Of a stretch of 64,000 nucleotides of DNA, positions 1 to 8,616 are shown one piece after another. The notes under the pieces were generated by a model. The model ran no database searches, was not told where the DNA came from, and worked only from the letters and a program-made list of their open reading frames with translations. Origin of the DNA: GCA-2731375 sp964344935 (GTDB lineage Bacteria; Pseudomonadota; Alphaproteobacteria; GCA-2731375); NCBI GenBank assembly GCA_964344935.1, contig CAYFPL010000007.1, positions 1-64,000 on the forward strand, in the 5' to 3' direction. Numbering within the stretch: position 1 is the stretch's first letter; every line of letters starts with the position of its first letter. Made by a program: the position numbers and the translations under genes.

Positions 1-1527
1 GTCCTTCAAAAGGTTCAGGACCTGGGCCTGGACGGAGACATCCAGGGCCGAGACCGGTTCATCGCAGATCAGCAGGTCCGGCTGCAGGGCCAGGGCCCGG
101 GCGATGCCTATGCGTTGACGCTGCCCGCCTGAGAAACTGTGGGGATAGCGCCGCAAATACCGGGCATCCAGCCCCACAAGTGTCATCAGTTCCTGCACCC
201 GGGCCGAACGCTCCTCGCGGTCGCCGATCTGGTGAATATTCAAGGGCTCGGAAATAATATCGAACACGGTCATGCGCGGGTTCAGGGAGGAGAAGGGGTC
301 CTGGAAAATGAACTGTACCTTGCGCCGGAAGGCGAACAGGTCATCGTCCTTCAGGGCCAGGACGTCCACGATCTTGCCGTGGTCGTTGAAACGCAACTCC
401 CCTGAATCCGGCGTTAGGGCCCGCATGATCATTTTCGAGGTGGTGGTCTTGCCGCAACCGCTCTCCCCCACCAAGCCGACGCACTCGCCAGGCTCCACAT
501 GGAAGGAGATGTCATCCACTGCCAGCACCTTGCCCCCCGGCTTGCCGCCGAGCAGTTTGCGCTTGCGGGTTTCGAAACTCTTGCTCAGATGTTTGACGTC
601 CAACAGCGGACCGGCAGCGCGGGCGGTTTCGGGCCAGGGCTCTTTTTGCTTCAACAATTGCCCCGCATCGGCGCTGATCTCGCGCAAGGGAACGAGCCGC
701 TCGCCTGGCTTCATGCCGAACCGGGGCACGGCCAGCATCAGGGCCTTGAGATAGGGGTGTTCGGGGCGGTCATAGATGTCGGCGACGGGGCCGCGCTCCA
801 TCACCTTGCCGTGGTACATCACCACAACCTCGTCGGCGACGTTGGCGACCACGCCCAGATCATGGGTGATCATCAAGACCGCCATGTTCAATTCCGACTG
901 CAGATCGGCGATCAGTTTCAGGATCTGGGCCTGAATGGTCACATCCAGGGCCGTGGTGGGTTCGTCGGCAATCAACAGGGCCGGCCGGCAGACCAGGGCC
1001 ATGGCGATCATCGCCCGTTGTCGCAGACCGCCGGACAATTCAAAGGGATACTTGAAGACTGATTGTTCCGGATCCGGAAAACCCACCATGCGCAGCATTT
1101 CCGCTGTCATTTCCATGGCCTGCTTTTTCGGAACATCCCGGTGCAGCAGCAGGGCCTCGGAAATCTGGTTGCCGATGGTATGCAGGGGCGACAGCGAGGT
1201 CATCGGCTCCTGGAAGATGATCGAAATGCGGCCGCCGCGCACGGCTCGAATATCCTTTGAATCCGCATGCAACTTGGTCAGATCCACGAACGAACCCGGC
1301 TTGTCCGGATCCAGGAACAAGACCTCGCCGTTCACGATATTGGCGGTGGTGGGCAGGATGCGCATGATGGTCTGGCTGACCACGGATTTGCCCGAACCGG
1401 ATTCCCCGACCAGGGCGACAGTGCGCCCCTGGGGGACCGTGAAGGAGACGCCGTCCACGGCCCGGATCAGGCCTTCTGCGGCCTGAAACTCGACAATCAG
1501 GTCACGGACGCGCAGAACGTTGCTCAT
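1..1527 (-). CDS. Dual-ATPase peptide/nickel-type ABC transporter subunit (3' end cut by window)
   Basis: The protein carries two ABC ATPase domains in tandem and would energise import of oligopeptides or similar solutes (Dpp/Opp/Gsi style). The first domain has Walker A GESGSGKS, a Q-loop ending QEPMTSL, signature LSGGLRQR and Walker B LLIADEPTTALD. The second has Walker A GESGCGKT, QDPFSSLNP, signature FSGGQRQR and Walker B LLICDEPVSALD. The linker after the first domain (HPYLKALMLAVP) is the usual oligopeptide-type C-terminal segment. The start ATG overlaps the stop of the upstream membrane-protein gene as ATGA, so it is probably translationally coupled. 509 codons are visible and the end lies outside the window. 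No permease or binding-protein gene is visible, so the substrate is unknown; partners may lie beyond the left edge. Confidence 0.93.
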   Translation of the reverse strand, partial: MSNVLRVRDLIVEFQAAEGLIRAVDGVSFTVPQGRTVALVGESGSGKSVVSQTIMRILPTTANIVNGEVLFLDPDKPGSFVDLTKLHADSKDIRAVRGGRISIIFQEPMTSLSPLHTIGNQISEALLLHRDVPKKQAMEMTAEMLRMVGFPDPEQSVFKYPFELSGGLRQRAMIAMALVCRPALLIADEPTTALDVTIQAQILKLIADLQSELNMAVLMITHDLGVVANVADEVVVMYHGKVMERGPVADIYDRPEHPYLKALMLAVPRFGMKPGERLVPLREISADAGQLLKQKEPWPETARAAGPLLDVKHLSKSFETRKRKLLGGKPGGKVLAVDDISFHVEPGECVGLVGESGCGKTTTSKMIMRALTPDSGELRFNDHGKIVDVLALKDDDLFAFRRKVQFIFQDPFSSLNPRMTVFDIISEPLNIHQIGDREERSARVQELMTLVGLDARYLRRYPHSFSGGQRQRIGIARALALQPDLLICDEPVSALDVSVQAQVLNLLKD

Positions 1528-2069
1528 GGCCGCGATACCGCCTCGTCCGTTGCCGGTACCGCTTCGCCGTCGCCGAGTCCGATGGAAGCCAGATTGGCGG
1601 CCGAGGTGGGATCGATGGCCAGACCGATTTCCCGCCCGTGTTCATAGGTCTGCTTCACGATATCGTCGAATTCGGGCAGGTTAGAATCCATGCGAATGGG
1701 GCCGCGGCTGTCTGACCCGGCCTTGGCGCGCAGCACCAATTGCATCCATCCGTCCTTCCGGTCACGCCGGGTGGAATAATAGCGCAGGCGGAAATCCCTC
1801 ATTTCCGACCAGCGAATGGCCCTATTGAATACGCCCCCCAATGGTCCCTCCTGGCGCACGCCGATGTCATCGACGATGATAACCGATGCCTGGCGCAATG
1901 CCGTCCGCAATCCGTAGACGCCGAACAGCGCAACCAGAGCTAATAGAATGTAGGCGATAAGCGGTAACAAGTCCGTAAACAGAATCAGTGCAAGTGGCAC
2001 AAATACGCCCAATCCAGCGCGGATATATTCCCCTACAAGTTCTTTCGGCGGATAGCGGTATTGGTTCAT
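1524..2069 (-). CDS. Small membrane protein of unknown function
   Basis: This 181-residue protein has two closely spaced hydrophobic segments near the N-terminus (roughly residues 17-34 and 37-55, VFVPLALILF and IAYILLALVALFGVYGL). A soluble C-terminal part follows, with a pattern resembling PH-like or YcxB-like membrane proteins (IIVDDIGVRQEGP, then IRWSEMRDFRLRYYSTRRD). That resemblance is only an impression. The gene overlaps both neighbours by ATGA-type junctions (2066-2069 and 1524-1527), so it is an integral member of the glycan operon. I do not recognise a specific family. Confidence 0.8.
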   Translation of the reverse strand: MNQYRYPPKELVGEYIRAGLGVFVPLALILFTDLLPLIAYILLALVALFGVYGLRTALRQASVIIVDDIGVRQEGPLGGVFNRAIRWSEMRDFRLRYYSTRRDRKDGWMQLVLRAKAGSDSRGPIRMDSNLPEFDDIVKQTYEHGREIGLAIDPTSAANLASIGLGDGEAVPATDEAVSRP

Positions 2070-2833
2070 ACGGGCAGCCTAAAGATTTCATCTGCACATA
2101 ACCAGTGAGCACCATCACATTCTGTTGTGCGGTCGAACAATTCCGCCAGAAATTTCCATGCTTCTTCGTCCATGACATCGTGATGTGTCAAGATGCCGGT
2201 CGCCTCACTGGCATCCACGGTGCCGCCGCGGCGCGCGGCGAGATGTCCGATCAATCCGTCGAGGGCTGCGCCACGGCCGACAAAGCCCCGGTCACCGCGC
2301 CAATTGACCAAATCCACATGGCAATTGCATTCCACAAGGTCCGGCGCCGCGGCGGCGGTGGTGCGCGGTCCATAACGGGACAAACCGGTTAATCGAGCCA
2401 GGGGTAGCCGGGCCGCCAAACGCTCGTCCATCCGGTTCCACGGTGGGACAAAGATGGGCCGGGCCTGCTCCGGGAAACGGGCCAGAAGGGCTTCATAGGC
2501 GATGGCCGCATCACCCAGCATTTCGTGCACCGGCCGGTGCGGACCGAATTCCGCCTTTTTTTCGCCTTCGCTTGCCAAATTCCGATGATGCAGGCCGTGC
2601 ACCAGCAAAGACAAATTGGCCATCTCTGCGACCGCGGCCACGAGATCATCCTGAACCTGGCCAGGAATGACGGCCAATGCCAGCGGGACCTTGGCATCTC
2701 GGGCCAATGCCAAAAGCCGTGCCAGCCTGGGGCCGGTTTTCGTGGCATCGTCATCCCGCCACCACAGCGTCGCCGGCTGCCCTGCCTCGGCCCATGCATG
2801 CAACTCCGCGCGCAAATCCCCCCAACTCGCCAT
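2066..2833 (-). CDS. Polysaccharide deacetylase-like protein (NodB-fold)
   Basis: This is probably a carbohydrate deacetylase or related NodB-fold hydrolase acting on a glycan made by the surrounding genes. Near the N-terminus WWRDDDA (D27-D29) matches the NodB motif with the catalytic and metal-binding aspartates. LLVHGLHHRN supplies the two metal histidines, VPPWNR resembles the motif-3 loop, and GILTHHDVMD near the C-terminus holds the late conserved histidine. The length (255 residues) fits the family. There is no signal peptide, so it would act in the cytoplasm, or on a lipid-linked intermediate, unless exported another way. It begins 3 bases after the preceding glycosyltransferase gene and overlaps the next gene by 4 bases. 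Activity and substrate are inferred from fold motifs and neighbours only. Confidence 0.82.
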   Translation of the reverse strand: MASWGDLRAELHAWAEAGQPATLWWRDDDATKTGPRLARLLALARDAKVPLALAVIPGQVQDDLVAAVAEMANLSLLVHGLHHRNLASEGEKKAEFGPHRPVHEMLGDAAIAYEALLARFPEQARPIFVPPWNRMDERLAARLPLARLTGLSRYGPRTTAAAAPDLVECNCHVDLVNWRGDRGFVGRGAALDGLIGHLAARRGGTVDASEATGILTHHDVMDEEAWKFLAELFDRTTECDGAHWLCADEIFRLPV

Positions 2834-2836
2834 TTC

Positions 2837-4012
2837 TCACCAATCCAGGCTTTGGGCCCAGGCCGCAATGCGCGCGGCGCTGTCAGCGGCGCCGTCGGTG
2901 CGGATCTGCGCCTTCGCTGGTTCGGTCGCCAAGGCCCGGTCGATGGCATCGACAATGGCAGCCGGCGACAGTCCACCCTCGTCTATGGCGGTGATGACAC
3001 CGCGTTTGGCCAGAAGATTGGCCCGCAGGGTCTGTTCCGTTTCCAGGCCGCCGGCGTAAGGCACCACCACTGCCCTGGCACCTGCGTGCATGCCTTCCAT
3101 TATGGTGTTGTAGCCGCCCTGGCTGATGGAGAGAGCGCAGTTCATCAACAAAGTGGGGAAATCGCCGCGGGACCGTTCGACAATGATTCCCTTATCGTCT
3201 TCCGCCGCGGCAAAGGCGGCGAGGGCCCGGAACTCCTCTTCTTCCGCCTTGACGCCAACAAGGACGCGCCAGCGTTTCTCCGCCAAAGCACTCTCCCGCC
3301 GGGCGGAAATGGCAGTACGCAGCAGTTGATCACCCACCGCGCCGCCGCCGGCGGAAACCAGAACCTCGTCCCAGCCGGGACTGCCCGGTCCGCCCCGCTT
3401 GCCGGTGCGGTCCACCACATAGCCGGTATAGTGCAATTTGTCGGCGATCTGCTCGGCGTGCGGAAAAGTGGCATCAAAGGGGATCAGGTCCGGGTCCCCG
3501 TGCACGAGGACGTGGTCGAAATAGGTTTCCACCCGCTCCAGCATCTCCACCAGTCGCTCGGGCTTGGGCGGCGCCACAAGGATATCGCGCACAGAACAGA
3601 CGATCACCGGCCGATGCGGCGTGGCCAGGGCGGCATCAAGCAGGGGCAAGAGTTCGAAGCGCATCTGCCGCCGCCCGAAGGGAAACAGTTCAAGCAGAAT
3701 TATGTGAGGTTGCACCTCCTGCCAGGCCGCCAACAGGGCATCCCGGCGGCGGGCGCGCCAGGCGTCATCGATGGGCTGATCGTGTTCGTCAACCAGCTTC
3801 TTGAAAAATAGATCCACGGCGCGCACGGGCGGCAGCTGCACCAAGCCGGCGCCGCCCAGGTCCAGGTTAGGAATGCCGTGGCCGCCCGAGACATAAGTGA
3901 CCGCCAGGTCCGCGTCCGCCATGGCCCGGGTCAGGGTGGCGCCGCGGCGCTGATGGCCGATGCCCAACAAATGCTGGACATAGAACAAAACCCGCTTTTG
4001 CGCGGCGCTCAT
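2837..4012 (-). CDS. MurG-like (GT28-type) glycosyltransferase
   Basis: A 391-residue protein of the predicted-glycosyltransferase type with the GT-B fold. The N-terminal domain begins VLFYVQHLLGIGHQRRG, where the GxGHxxR-like loop is the acceptor-side glycine motif. The C-terminal half has VLVSAGGGAVG and ISQGGYNTIMEGMHAGA, the nucleotide-sugar-binding pattern shared with MurG and UDP-glycosyltransferases. It resembles the second MurG-like gene of the same operon (7104-8384) in layout, so the two may add successive sugars. It starts with an ATG overlapping the stop of the phosphatase gene. Donor and acceptor cannot be deduced. Confidence 0.85.
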   Translation of the reverse strand: MSAAQKRVLFYVQHLLGIGHQRRGATLTRAMADADLAVTYVSGGHGIPNLDLGGAGLVQLPPVRAVDLFFKKLVDEHDQPIDDAWRARRRDALLAAWQEVQPHIILLELFPFGRRQMRFELLPLLDAALATPHRPVIVCSVRDILVAPPKPERLVEMLERVETYFDHVLVHGDPDLIPFDATFPHAEQIADKLHYTGYVVDRTGKRGGPGSPGWDEVLVSAGGGAVGDQLLRTAISARRESALAEKRWRVLVGVKAEEEEFRALAAFAAAEDDKGIIVERSRGDFPTLLMNCALSISQGGYNTIMEGMHAGARAVVVPYAGGLETEQTLRANLLAKRGVITAIDEGGLSPAAIVDAIDRALATEPAKAQIRTDGAADSAARIAAWAQSLDW

Positions 4013-4614
4013 GTGTCTTCCTCGCCCGCCATGGGTACGTTCATGCGCACGGGTGTCACATCGCCGCTGTCGTCAACGGTAAAGAGGTGCGCCTTGTCCC
4101 AGCGCAGCTTTACCGGCGGCCGGCCAAGCATGTCCCAGCCATGGGCCTGGGCAAAGATGGCGCGGATCACCGATTTGTGGGCCACCGCGATGTGGCGCCC
4201 GCCCAGCTGCCCCAGTTCCACCAGAAACGGGCGCAAGCGTTCCTGCACCATGCGGGGGCTCTCGCCATCCGGGGGCAGGAAATCCAGGCCCCTGTCCTCA
4301 TTGGCGGCCATATCCGCGGCGGGATCGGCGCGCAACTCTTCCAAGGTACGGCCCTCGTAGGCGCCGAAATCCATTTCGATCAGACGGTCTTCGAGCTGCA
4401 GGTCCGCTGCCCCGCCGCTGATGATCTGGGCCGTTTGGCGCGCCCGCAGCAGCGGGCTTACATGCCAGCGGGCGCCATCCAGTTCCTTTGGCGGACGCAG
4501 CCCTTTCAGGGCCGCCTGGCCCTGCGCCGTCAAAGGGATATCAGCCCGCCCCGTCAGGCGGCCCTCGCCGTTCCAGGCGGTACGGCCGTGGCGGATCAGA
4601 CCCAACAGGCTCAT
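4009..4614 (-). CDS. Histidine phosphatase family protein (phosphoglycerate mutase-like)
   Basis: The start LLGLIRHGRTAWN contains the RHG motif with the phospho-accepting histidine at about residue 8. VSPLLRARQTAQII carries the second arginine, EMDFGAYEGRTLEEL is the typical acidic segment, and HIAVAHKSVIRAIF holds the second catalytic histidine. At 201 residues it is of CobC/GpmB size. Family members remove phosphate from sugar phosphates, nucleotides or cofactor precursors. Within a glycan operon, dephosphorylation of a sugar phosphate is a reasonable but unproven role. It overlaps both flanking glycosyltransferase genes by four bases. Confidence 0.87.
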   Translation of the reverse strand: MSLLGLIRHGRTAWNGEGRLTGRADIPLTAQGQAALKGLRPPKELDGARWHVSPLLRARQTAQIISGGAADLQLEDRLIEMDFGAYEGRTLEELRADPAADMAANEDRGLDFLPPDGESPRMVQERLRPFLVELGQLGGRHIAVAHKSVIRAIFAQAHGWDMLGRPPVKLRWDKAHLFTVDDSGDVTPVRMNVPMAGEEDT

Positions 4615-5735
4615 GGCAGGGCCGCCGCTAAGGCCGAGGCGGCTGTTTCGATGCTGCGTTCCCGGCCCGCGAACGCCTGGGCCTGATCTGCGAGTTCTTG
4701 CCGCAGGGCGTCATCGTCCAGCAACCGGGAGACAGCTTGGGCGAAGGCCCGATCATCCCCGGGCGCGGTCAAGATACCTGTTTCACCATCACACACCACG
4801 TCAGGCACGCCCCTTTCATTGCCCGCCACCACGGCCAGGCCCGCCGCCTGGGCCTCAAGATACGCCATGCCGTAGGCTTCGCCCACACCCGGCCAAAGAT
4901 AAAGATCGCAACCGGCGTAGATATCGGGCAAGGCATCGCCCGCCACCGCGCCCGCGAACTTTACTTTTTCGCCCAGGGGCGCCAGGGCGGCCTCGACCTC
5001 GGCTCGCCCGTCGCCGTCGCCAACCACGAGCAGTTGCCAATCGTCCCGGTTCAGGCAGGCCAGCGCGGACGCCAGGCGGCGGTAGGAGTCCACCTTGACG
5101 CCGGGCCGCATCATCGCCACCGCCAACAACCAGCGGCGATCAGGGTCAAGACCCGTGCGCTGCGCCAATGCTGCGCGATCGCCTTGGGCTGCCAAATACG
5201 GCGTCGGATCCAGGAACGGCGGCAGATAGGCCAGATGATGGCCCGACGGCACAAGAGGACGGACACAGTTCATGTCCAGCCGGGTCAGGCAAAAGACCCA
5301 GGCGGCCTGGCCGATGGCTTCCGCCGCCGCCCGATGACCCAGATCCCATGGCCCGCCCGCCTGTTTTGGCGCAAAGGACGCCTCGGCCACCAGATAAGGG
5401 ATCTCCAAGGCTTGCGCGACCCGCGGGCCCAGCCAATCAGGAGCCTTATGATAAAGGTGATAGGTGAACCAGGCATTGGGCCGCGCCGCCGCTGGCAGAG
5501 CCCGGTAGTGGGCAATCAGATCATCGGCCAGGGACAAGCCCTGTTGCCGCAGGACTTCCTGCGCGGCCGGTTCGCCCCGCCCGTCATAGGCACGAAAGTC
5601 AGAGGCCACTTCCACCGTCGCCCCCGCCGCTTTCCAGGCCCGCAGCAAGAGACGGGCCATGTGCCGGTCGCCTGACGGTATGGGATGGCTGGGCGCCTTC
5701 AAGGGGGCATAAAAGGCGATGCGCCGGGCCGCCAT
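4611..5735 (-). CDS. Glycosyltransferase family 4 protein
   Basis: A GT-B glycosyltransferase. I chose the start MAARRIAFYAPLKAP at 5735 over a longer frame because this ATG overlaps the TGA of the upstream gene (TGATG), and the extra upstream residues read as a shadow of that gene. The predicted protein has 374 residues. It has an N-terminal HPIPSGDRHMARLL acceptor loop, LLAVAMMRPGVKVDSYRRL at the domain interface and KVKFAGAV. The GT4 donor-binding stretch is YLWPGVGEAYGMAYLEAQ with the EAYGMAYLE glutamates, followed by GNERGVPDVV. It probably transfers a hexose from a nucleotide donor onto a lipid or saccharide acceptor at the cytoplasmic membrane. Confidence 0.88.
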   Translation of the reverse strand: MAARRIAFYAPLKAPSHPIPSGDRHMARLLLRAWKAAGATVEVASDFRAYDGRGEPAAQEVLRQQGLSLADDLIAHYRALPAAARPNAWFTYHLYHKAPDWLGPRVAQALEIPYLVAEASFAPKQAGGPWDLGHRAAAEAIGQAAWVFCLTRLDMNCVRPLVPSGHHLAYLPPFLDPTPYLAAQGDRAALAQRTGLDPDRRWLLAVAMMRPGVKVDSYRRLASALACLNRDDWQLLVVGDGDGRAEVEAALAPLGEKVKFAGAVAGDALPDIYAGCDLYLWPGVGEAYGMAYLEAQAAGLAVVAGNERGVPDVVCDGETGILTAPGDDRAFAQAVSRLLDDDALRQELADQAQAFAGRERSIETAASALAAALP

Positions 5736-7045
5736 CAGGCTTCTCGGACGGCCTTGCCGACTTCGTCGAGTTTCGGCTCTTGAGCGAGGCCGAACTTCAC
5801 CGCCAGGCGATCGATCCAGTATTCGTGGGAAAATTCCGACCGTACCCGTTTCATTCCCGCCCGACCGAACTCCCGGCGCCTGCCAGGGTCGGCGATCAGG
5901 GCGGCCAGGGCCTCTGTCAGCCCGTTCCGGTCGCCCGGTTCCACCAACAGCCCGGTTTCGCCATCCGCAATCAGCTCCGGAATGGCCGAGACCCGGGTGG
6001 CAATACAGGCCAGCCCCTGGCTTTGCGCCTCCATCAGCACATTCGGCAGGCCATCTCTGTCGCCGTCGGGGGCGATGCGGCTGGCCAGCACGAACAAGTC
6101 GGCCCCTTGGCAAGCCTCCAGCACCGCCTCCTGAGGCTGGGCGCCATGCCAGGTAATCCGGTCATCGATGCCCGCGTCCCGGGCAAGGTCGCGCAGACCA
6201 TGGGCCAAAGCGCCGCCGCCGATGTGATCGAAACGCCAGTTGAGCCCGTCGGGCAGAGCCGCCAGGGCGGCGATCAGATCGTCATAGCCTTTTTTCGGCA
6301 CCGCCCGGCCGACGGAGAGGATGCGTACAGGATCGCCGTCATCGCGTCCGTCGCGATCGGCGACAGTTTCTGCCGGCGCTGGGAACTGACCCAGGTCGAT
6401 GCCGTGATAAGCCAACATCACTGTGTTCCCGGCGTCGCCATCGGGCGCCAGTGCAGCAAGATGGTCATAGGCCGCTTTGCTGCAGGTGGTCAGCCAGGAT
6501 ACTTCCGCCAGCTTCTCCCGCTTCTCCCATTCCGGCGTGGTCCAGATGTCCTTGGCATGGGCGGAGCAGCTCCAAGACCGGTCCGTCAATTGCGCCGTGT
6601 AGCGGGCCACCGAGGCGGGGGTATGCAGGAAATGGGCGTGCAGGTGTTCGAATTCCGGCGCCAGCTCTGCCGCCAGAACCAGCGCCTGGCCAAAGCGGCG
6701 GATGCGGTTGGGCGTGAGATCGCGGCGGAGATCGGCCAGCCACAGGGCGCGTGCCGCTTTATAGCCCGGCAGGCGGCGCGCCTTGCGCCAGGACCGCCAA
6801 ACCCGCATGGGTTCTTGATAAAGGTATTCCGGCAGATAACTGATGTCGGCTTCGATGCGCCGGTGCACGGGATGGACAGTACGGTCGGTGGGATGGCGCA
6901 GGGAGACGATACGGATATTCAGGCCGCGGCGCTCAAGTGCCTCGATTTCCTGGGCAATGAAGGTTTCCGATAGGCGCGGATAACCTTTCAGGATGAAGGC
7001 AACGGGCTTTGGACAATGCGCTTCCATAATGCCTTCGGAGGTCAT
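5735..7045 (-). CDS. Glycosyltransferase family 4 protein, colanic-acid (WcaL)-like
   Basis: The N-terminus FILKGYPRLSETFIAQEI is characteristic of the WcaL/AmsK group of exopolysaccharide glycosyltransferases. The C-terminal half shows ILSVGRAVPKKGYDDLI, ITWHGAQPQEAVLEAC, a VLASRIAPDGDRDGLPNVL donor site and EAQSQGLACIATRVSAIPE, all typical of GT4. The length is 436 residues from the ATG at 7045; an internal ATG at 7027 is also possible, and both have modest ribosome sites. It overlaps the following GT4 gene by one base. Similarity to WcaL points to exopolysaccharide or other surface-polymer assembly. Confidence 0.9.
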   Translation of the reverse strand: MTSEGIMEAHCPKPVAFILKGYPRLSETFIAQEIEALERRGLNIRIVSLRHPTDRTVHPVHRRIEADISYLPEYLYQEPMRVWRSWRKARRLPGYKAARALWLADLRRDLTPNRIRRFGQALVLAAELAPEFEHLHAHFLHTPASVARYTAQLTDRSWSCSAHAKDIWTTPEWEKREKLAEVSWLTTCSKAAYDHLAALAPDGDAGNTVMLAYHGIDLGQFPAPAETVADRDGRDDGDPVRILSVGRAVPKKGYDDLIAALAALPDGLNWRFDHIGGGALAHGLRDLARDAGIDDRITWHGAQPQEAVLEACQGADLFVLASRIAPDGDRDGLPNVLMEAQSQGLACIATRVSAIPELIADGETGLLVEPGDRNGLTEALAALIADPGRRREFGRAGMKRVRSEFSHEYWIDRLAVKFGLAQEPKLDEVGKAVREA

Positions 7046-7103
7046 GGCACCTTAAGGACGGGTCTGATCTTGAACCGGAATGTTACGCCAATGGTTCCGG
7101 ATT

Positions 7104-8384
7104 TCAATCGCCGGAGGAGACCTGGGCCCGGCGGTTCGTTTTGCCCGAAGCCGCCACTTTGGTCTGTTGCGATTCCGCTGCCGTCATGGGCTCTTGCAGC
7201 CAGGGCGCGACCAGGCGGTTGACGTTGTCCAGGCCTTCCAGCAGGCCAGGAACGATGACGTCTCGCGGCCGGTTCTGATAAGGCAGCTCCCTCAGCGCCT
7301 TGCCCATGACATCCGGATCATGCTTGCCGTCATCCTCCAACATGCGCACCAGGCCCAGTTCCTGGGCCCGGCTGGCGCGGATAAACTGCTCCATGCGCGG
7401 GCGGGTGCGCGGGATGATCAGGGCCCGCTTATTGAAACTGAGAATTTCACAGAATGTGTTGTAGCCGCCCATGGCAACAACGCCGATGGCGTTGTCCTCC
7501 AACTCTTCCAGCTTGGCATCGAAGGTAATGGCCTGCACTCGGTTCAAACGGTTGGCCCGGTCTATGAACTCCGCCTGCGTTTCGGGCTGCATAAAGGGGC
7601 CCAGGACGACCAGGGCCGGATACAGCATCCGGCTGTCGGCCTCGTAGGCACGCAGCACCCAATCGATCAACCCTTCGCCATCGCCGCCGCCGCCGGTGGT
7701 CACCAGGACATACGGTTCGGAGACGATCTCCGGCAGCGGCCGGGTCGAAGGTTCCACCGGTGCCCGGCGGGGCAGGTAGCCTGTATAGGTCATGCGCCGG
7801 CGCACTTGGCGGGGCACCTGCAGGCCTTTCAAGGGATCACAGATTTGCGGCAGGCCATAGACCCAGATTTCGTCATAGAGATCACGCAGGGCGGGCATGG
7901 CGTTCTTGCGCCGCCATTCCGGTGCCAGCATGGAAGGATCGTCCATGATGTCGCGCAGCCCCAGCACCAGACGGGTGCCCCGGCGCTTGAGCATGCGCAG
8001 GGTGTCCTCCACCTCGCCGCGCAGGCCCAGGGGCTCTTTGTCCACGATCATGATGTCGGGGGCGAAGATATCCGCCGTATGCTTGATGATCTGGGCCCGC
8101 ATATGGATGGTTTGCTCGAAATCGATGCCCAGGTTCAAAGAGGTGTATTCACCATTGCGCAGCTTGATCACACCCGGGATACGCACGAAATCCACCCGGG
8201 AACGAAAATCGAAACTGCCGATGATGGGCGATCCTGACAAAATCAGGACGGAGAGGTCGGGATATTCACGCACCAGTGAATGGGCGATGGTGCTGCACCG
8301 GCGCAGATGGCCGAGGCCCATGGTGTCGTGGCTATAGATCAGGACGCGGGAACCCCGCATGCCCTCAAGCGTGCCTTTTGGCAT
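7104..8384 (-). CDS. MurG-like glycosyltransferase, first gene of the glycan operon
   Basis: The frame is open to 8462, but the ATG at 8384 (MPKGTLEG) is preferred because GGGGAG lies about ten bases upstream. The predicted protein has 426 residues. VLIYSHDTMGLGHLRRC is the GxGHxxR-type acceptor loop. VLVTTGGGGDGEGLID and GVVAMGGYNTFCEILSFN are the donor-binding elements of the GT28/MurG-like fold. LGLRDIMDDP also occurs, in variant form, in the second MurG-like protein of the operon (2837-4012), supporting a common origin. It is the promoter-proximal gene, facing the divergent ABC exporter at 8617. Confidence 0.86.
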   Translation of the reverse strand: MPKGTLEGMRGSRVLIYSHDTMGLGHLRRCSTIAHSLVREYPDLSVLILSGSPIIGSFDFRSRVDFVRIPGVIKLRNGEYTSLNLGIDFEQTIHMRAQIIKHTADIFAPDIMIVDKEPLGLRGEVEDTLRMLKRRGTRLVLGLRDIMDDPSMLAPEWRRKNAMPALRDLYDEIWVYGLPQICDPLKGLQVPRQVRRRMTYTGYLPRRAPVEPSTRPLPEIVSEPYVLVTTGGGGDGEGLIDWVLRAYEADSRMLYPALVVLGPFMQPETQAEFIDRANRLNRVQAITFDAKLEELEDNAIGVVAMGGYNTFCEILSFNKRALIIPRTRPRMEQFIRASRAQELGLVRMLEDDGKHDPDVMGKALRELPYQNRPRDVIVPGLLEGLDNVNRLVAPWLQEPMTAAESQQTKVAASGKTNRRAQVSSGD

Positions 8385-8471
8385 GCCACCTATCTCCCCT
8401 GCGGCAAAGCCGCGACCGAAATCGGCCGAACTATGGCACGATAGTCGAAGAACAAAAAGCAACTTTTTGAT

Positions 8472-8501
8472 TTGACAAGTATATTTCGCCCTTCATAGAG
8501 A
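8472..8501 (+). promoter_or_regulatory. Candidate sigma70-type promoter for the ABC exporter operon
   Basis: A perfect TTGACA (8472-8477) is followed after 18 bases by TAGAGA (8496-8501), a fair -10 match, in the only AT-rich part of the 232-base divergent spacer. The following gene starts at 8617. It is predicted from the sequence only. The leftward operon must be started from the same spacer, but I see no equally good box for it. Confidence 0.4.
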
Positions 8502-8616
8502 ATGTAACGAGCCGGCAAATTGTAGTCGTTTACCCGAACCATGCCCTGCGCTAGTCTATCTATTGCCGGAAGACCTTAAGCAATTTCTGCTTATTTCTGG
8601 GGAGCGGGCGCGGCGT

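Noticed and set aside
2525..3811. Long plus-strand frame of 428 codons
   Set aside because: It lies opposite the deacetylase and MurG-like genes, has no family motif, and is the usual open antisense frame of G+C-rich coding DNA.
4698..8237. Several plus-strand frames of 300-400 codons
   Set aside because: They are exact antisense shadows of the GT4 and MurG-like genes; composition is rich in His, Gln, Arg and Gly without domains.
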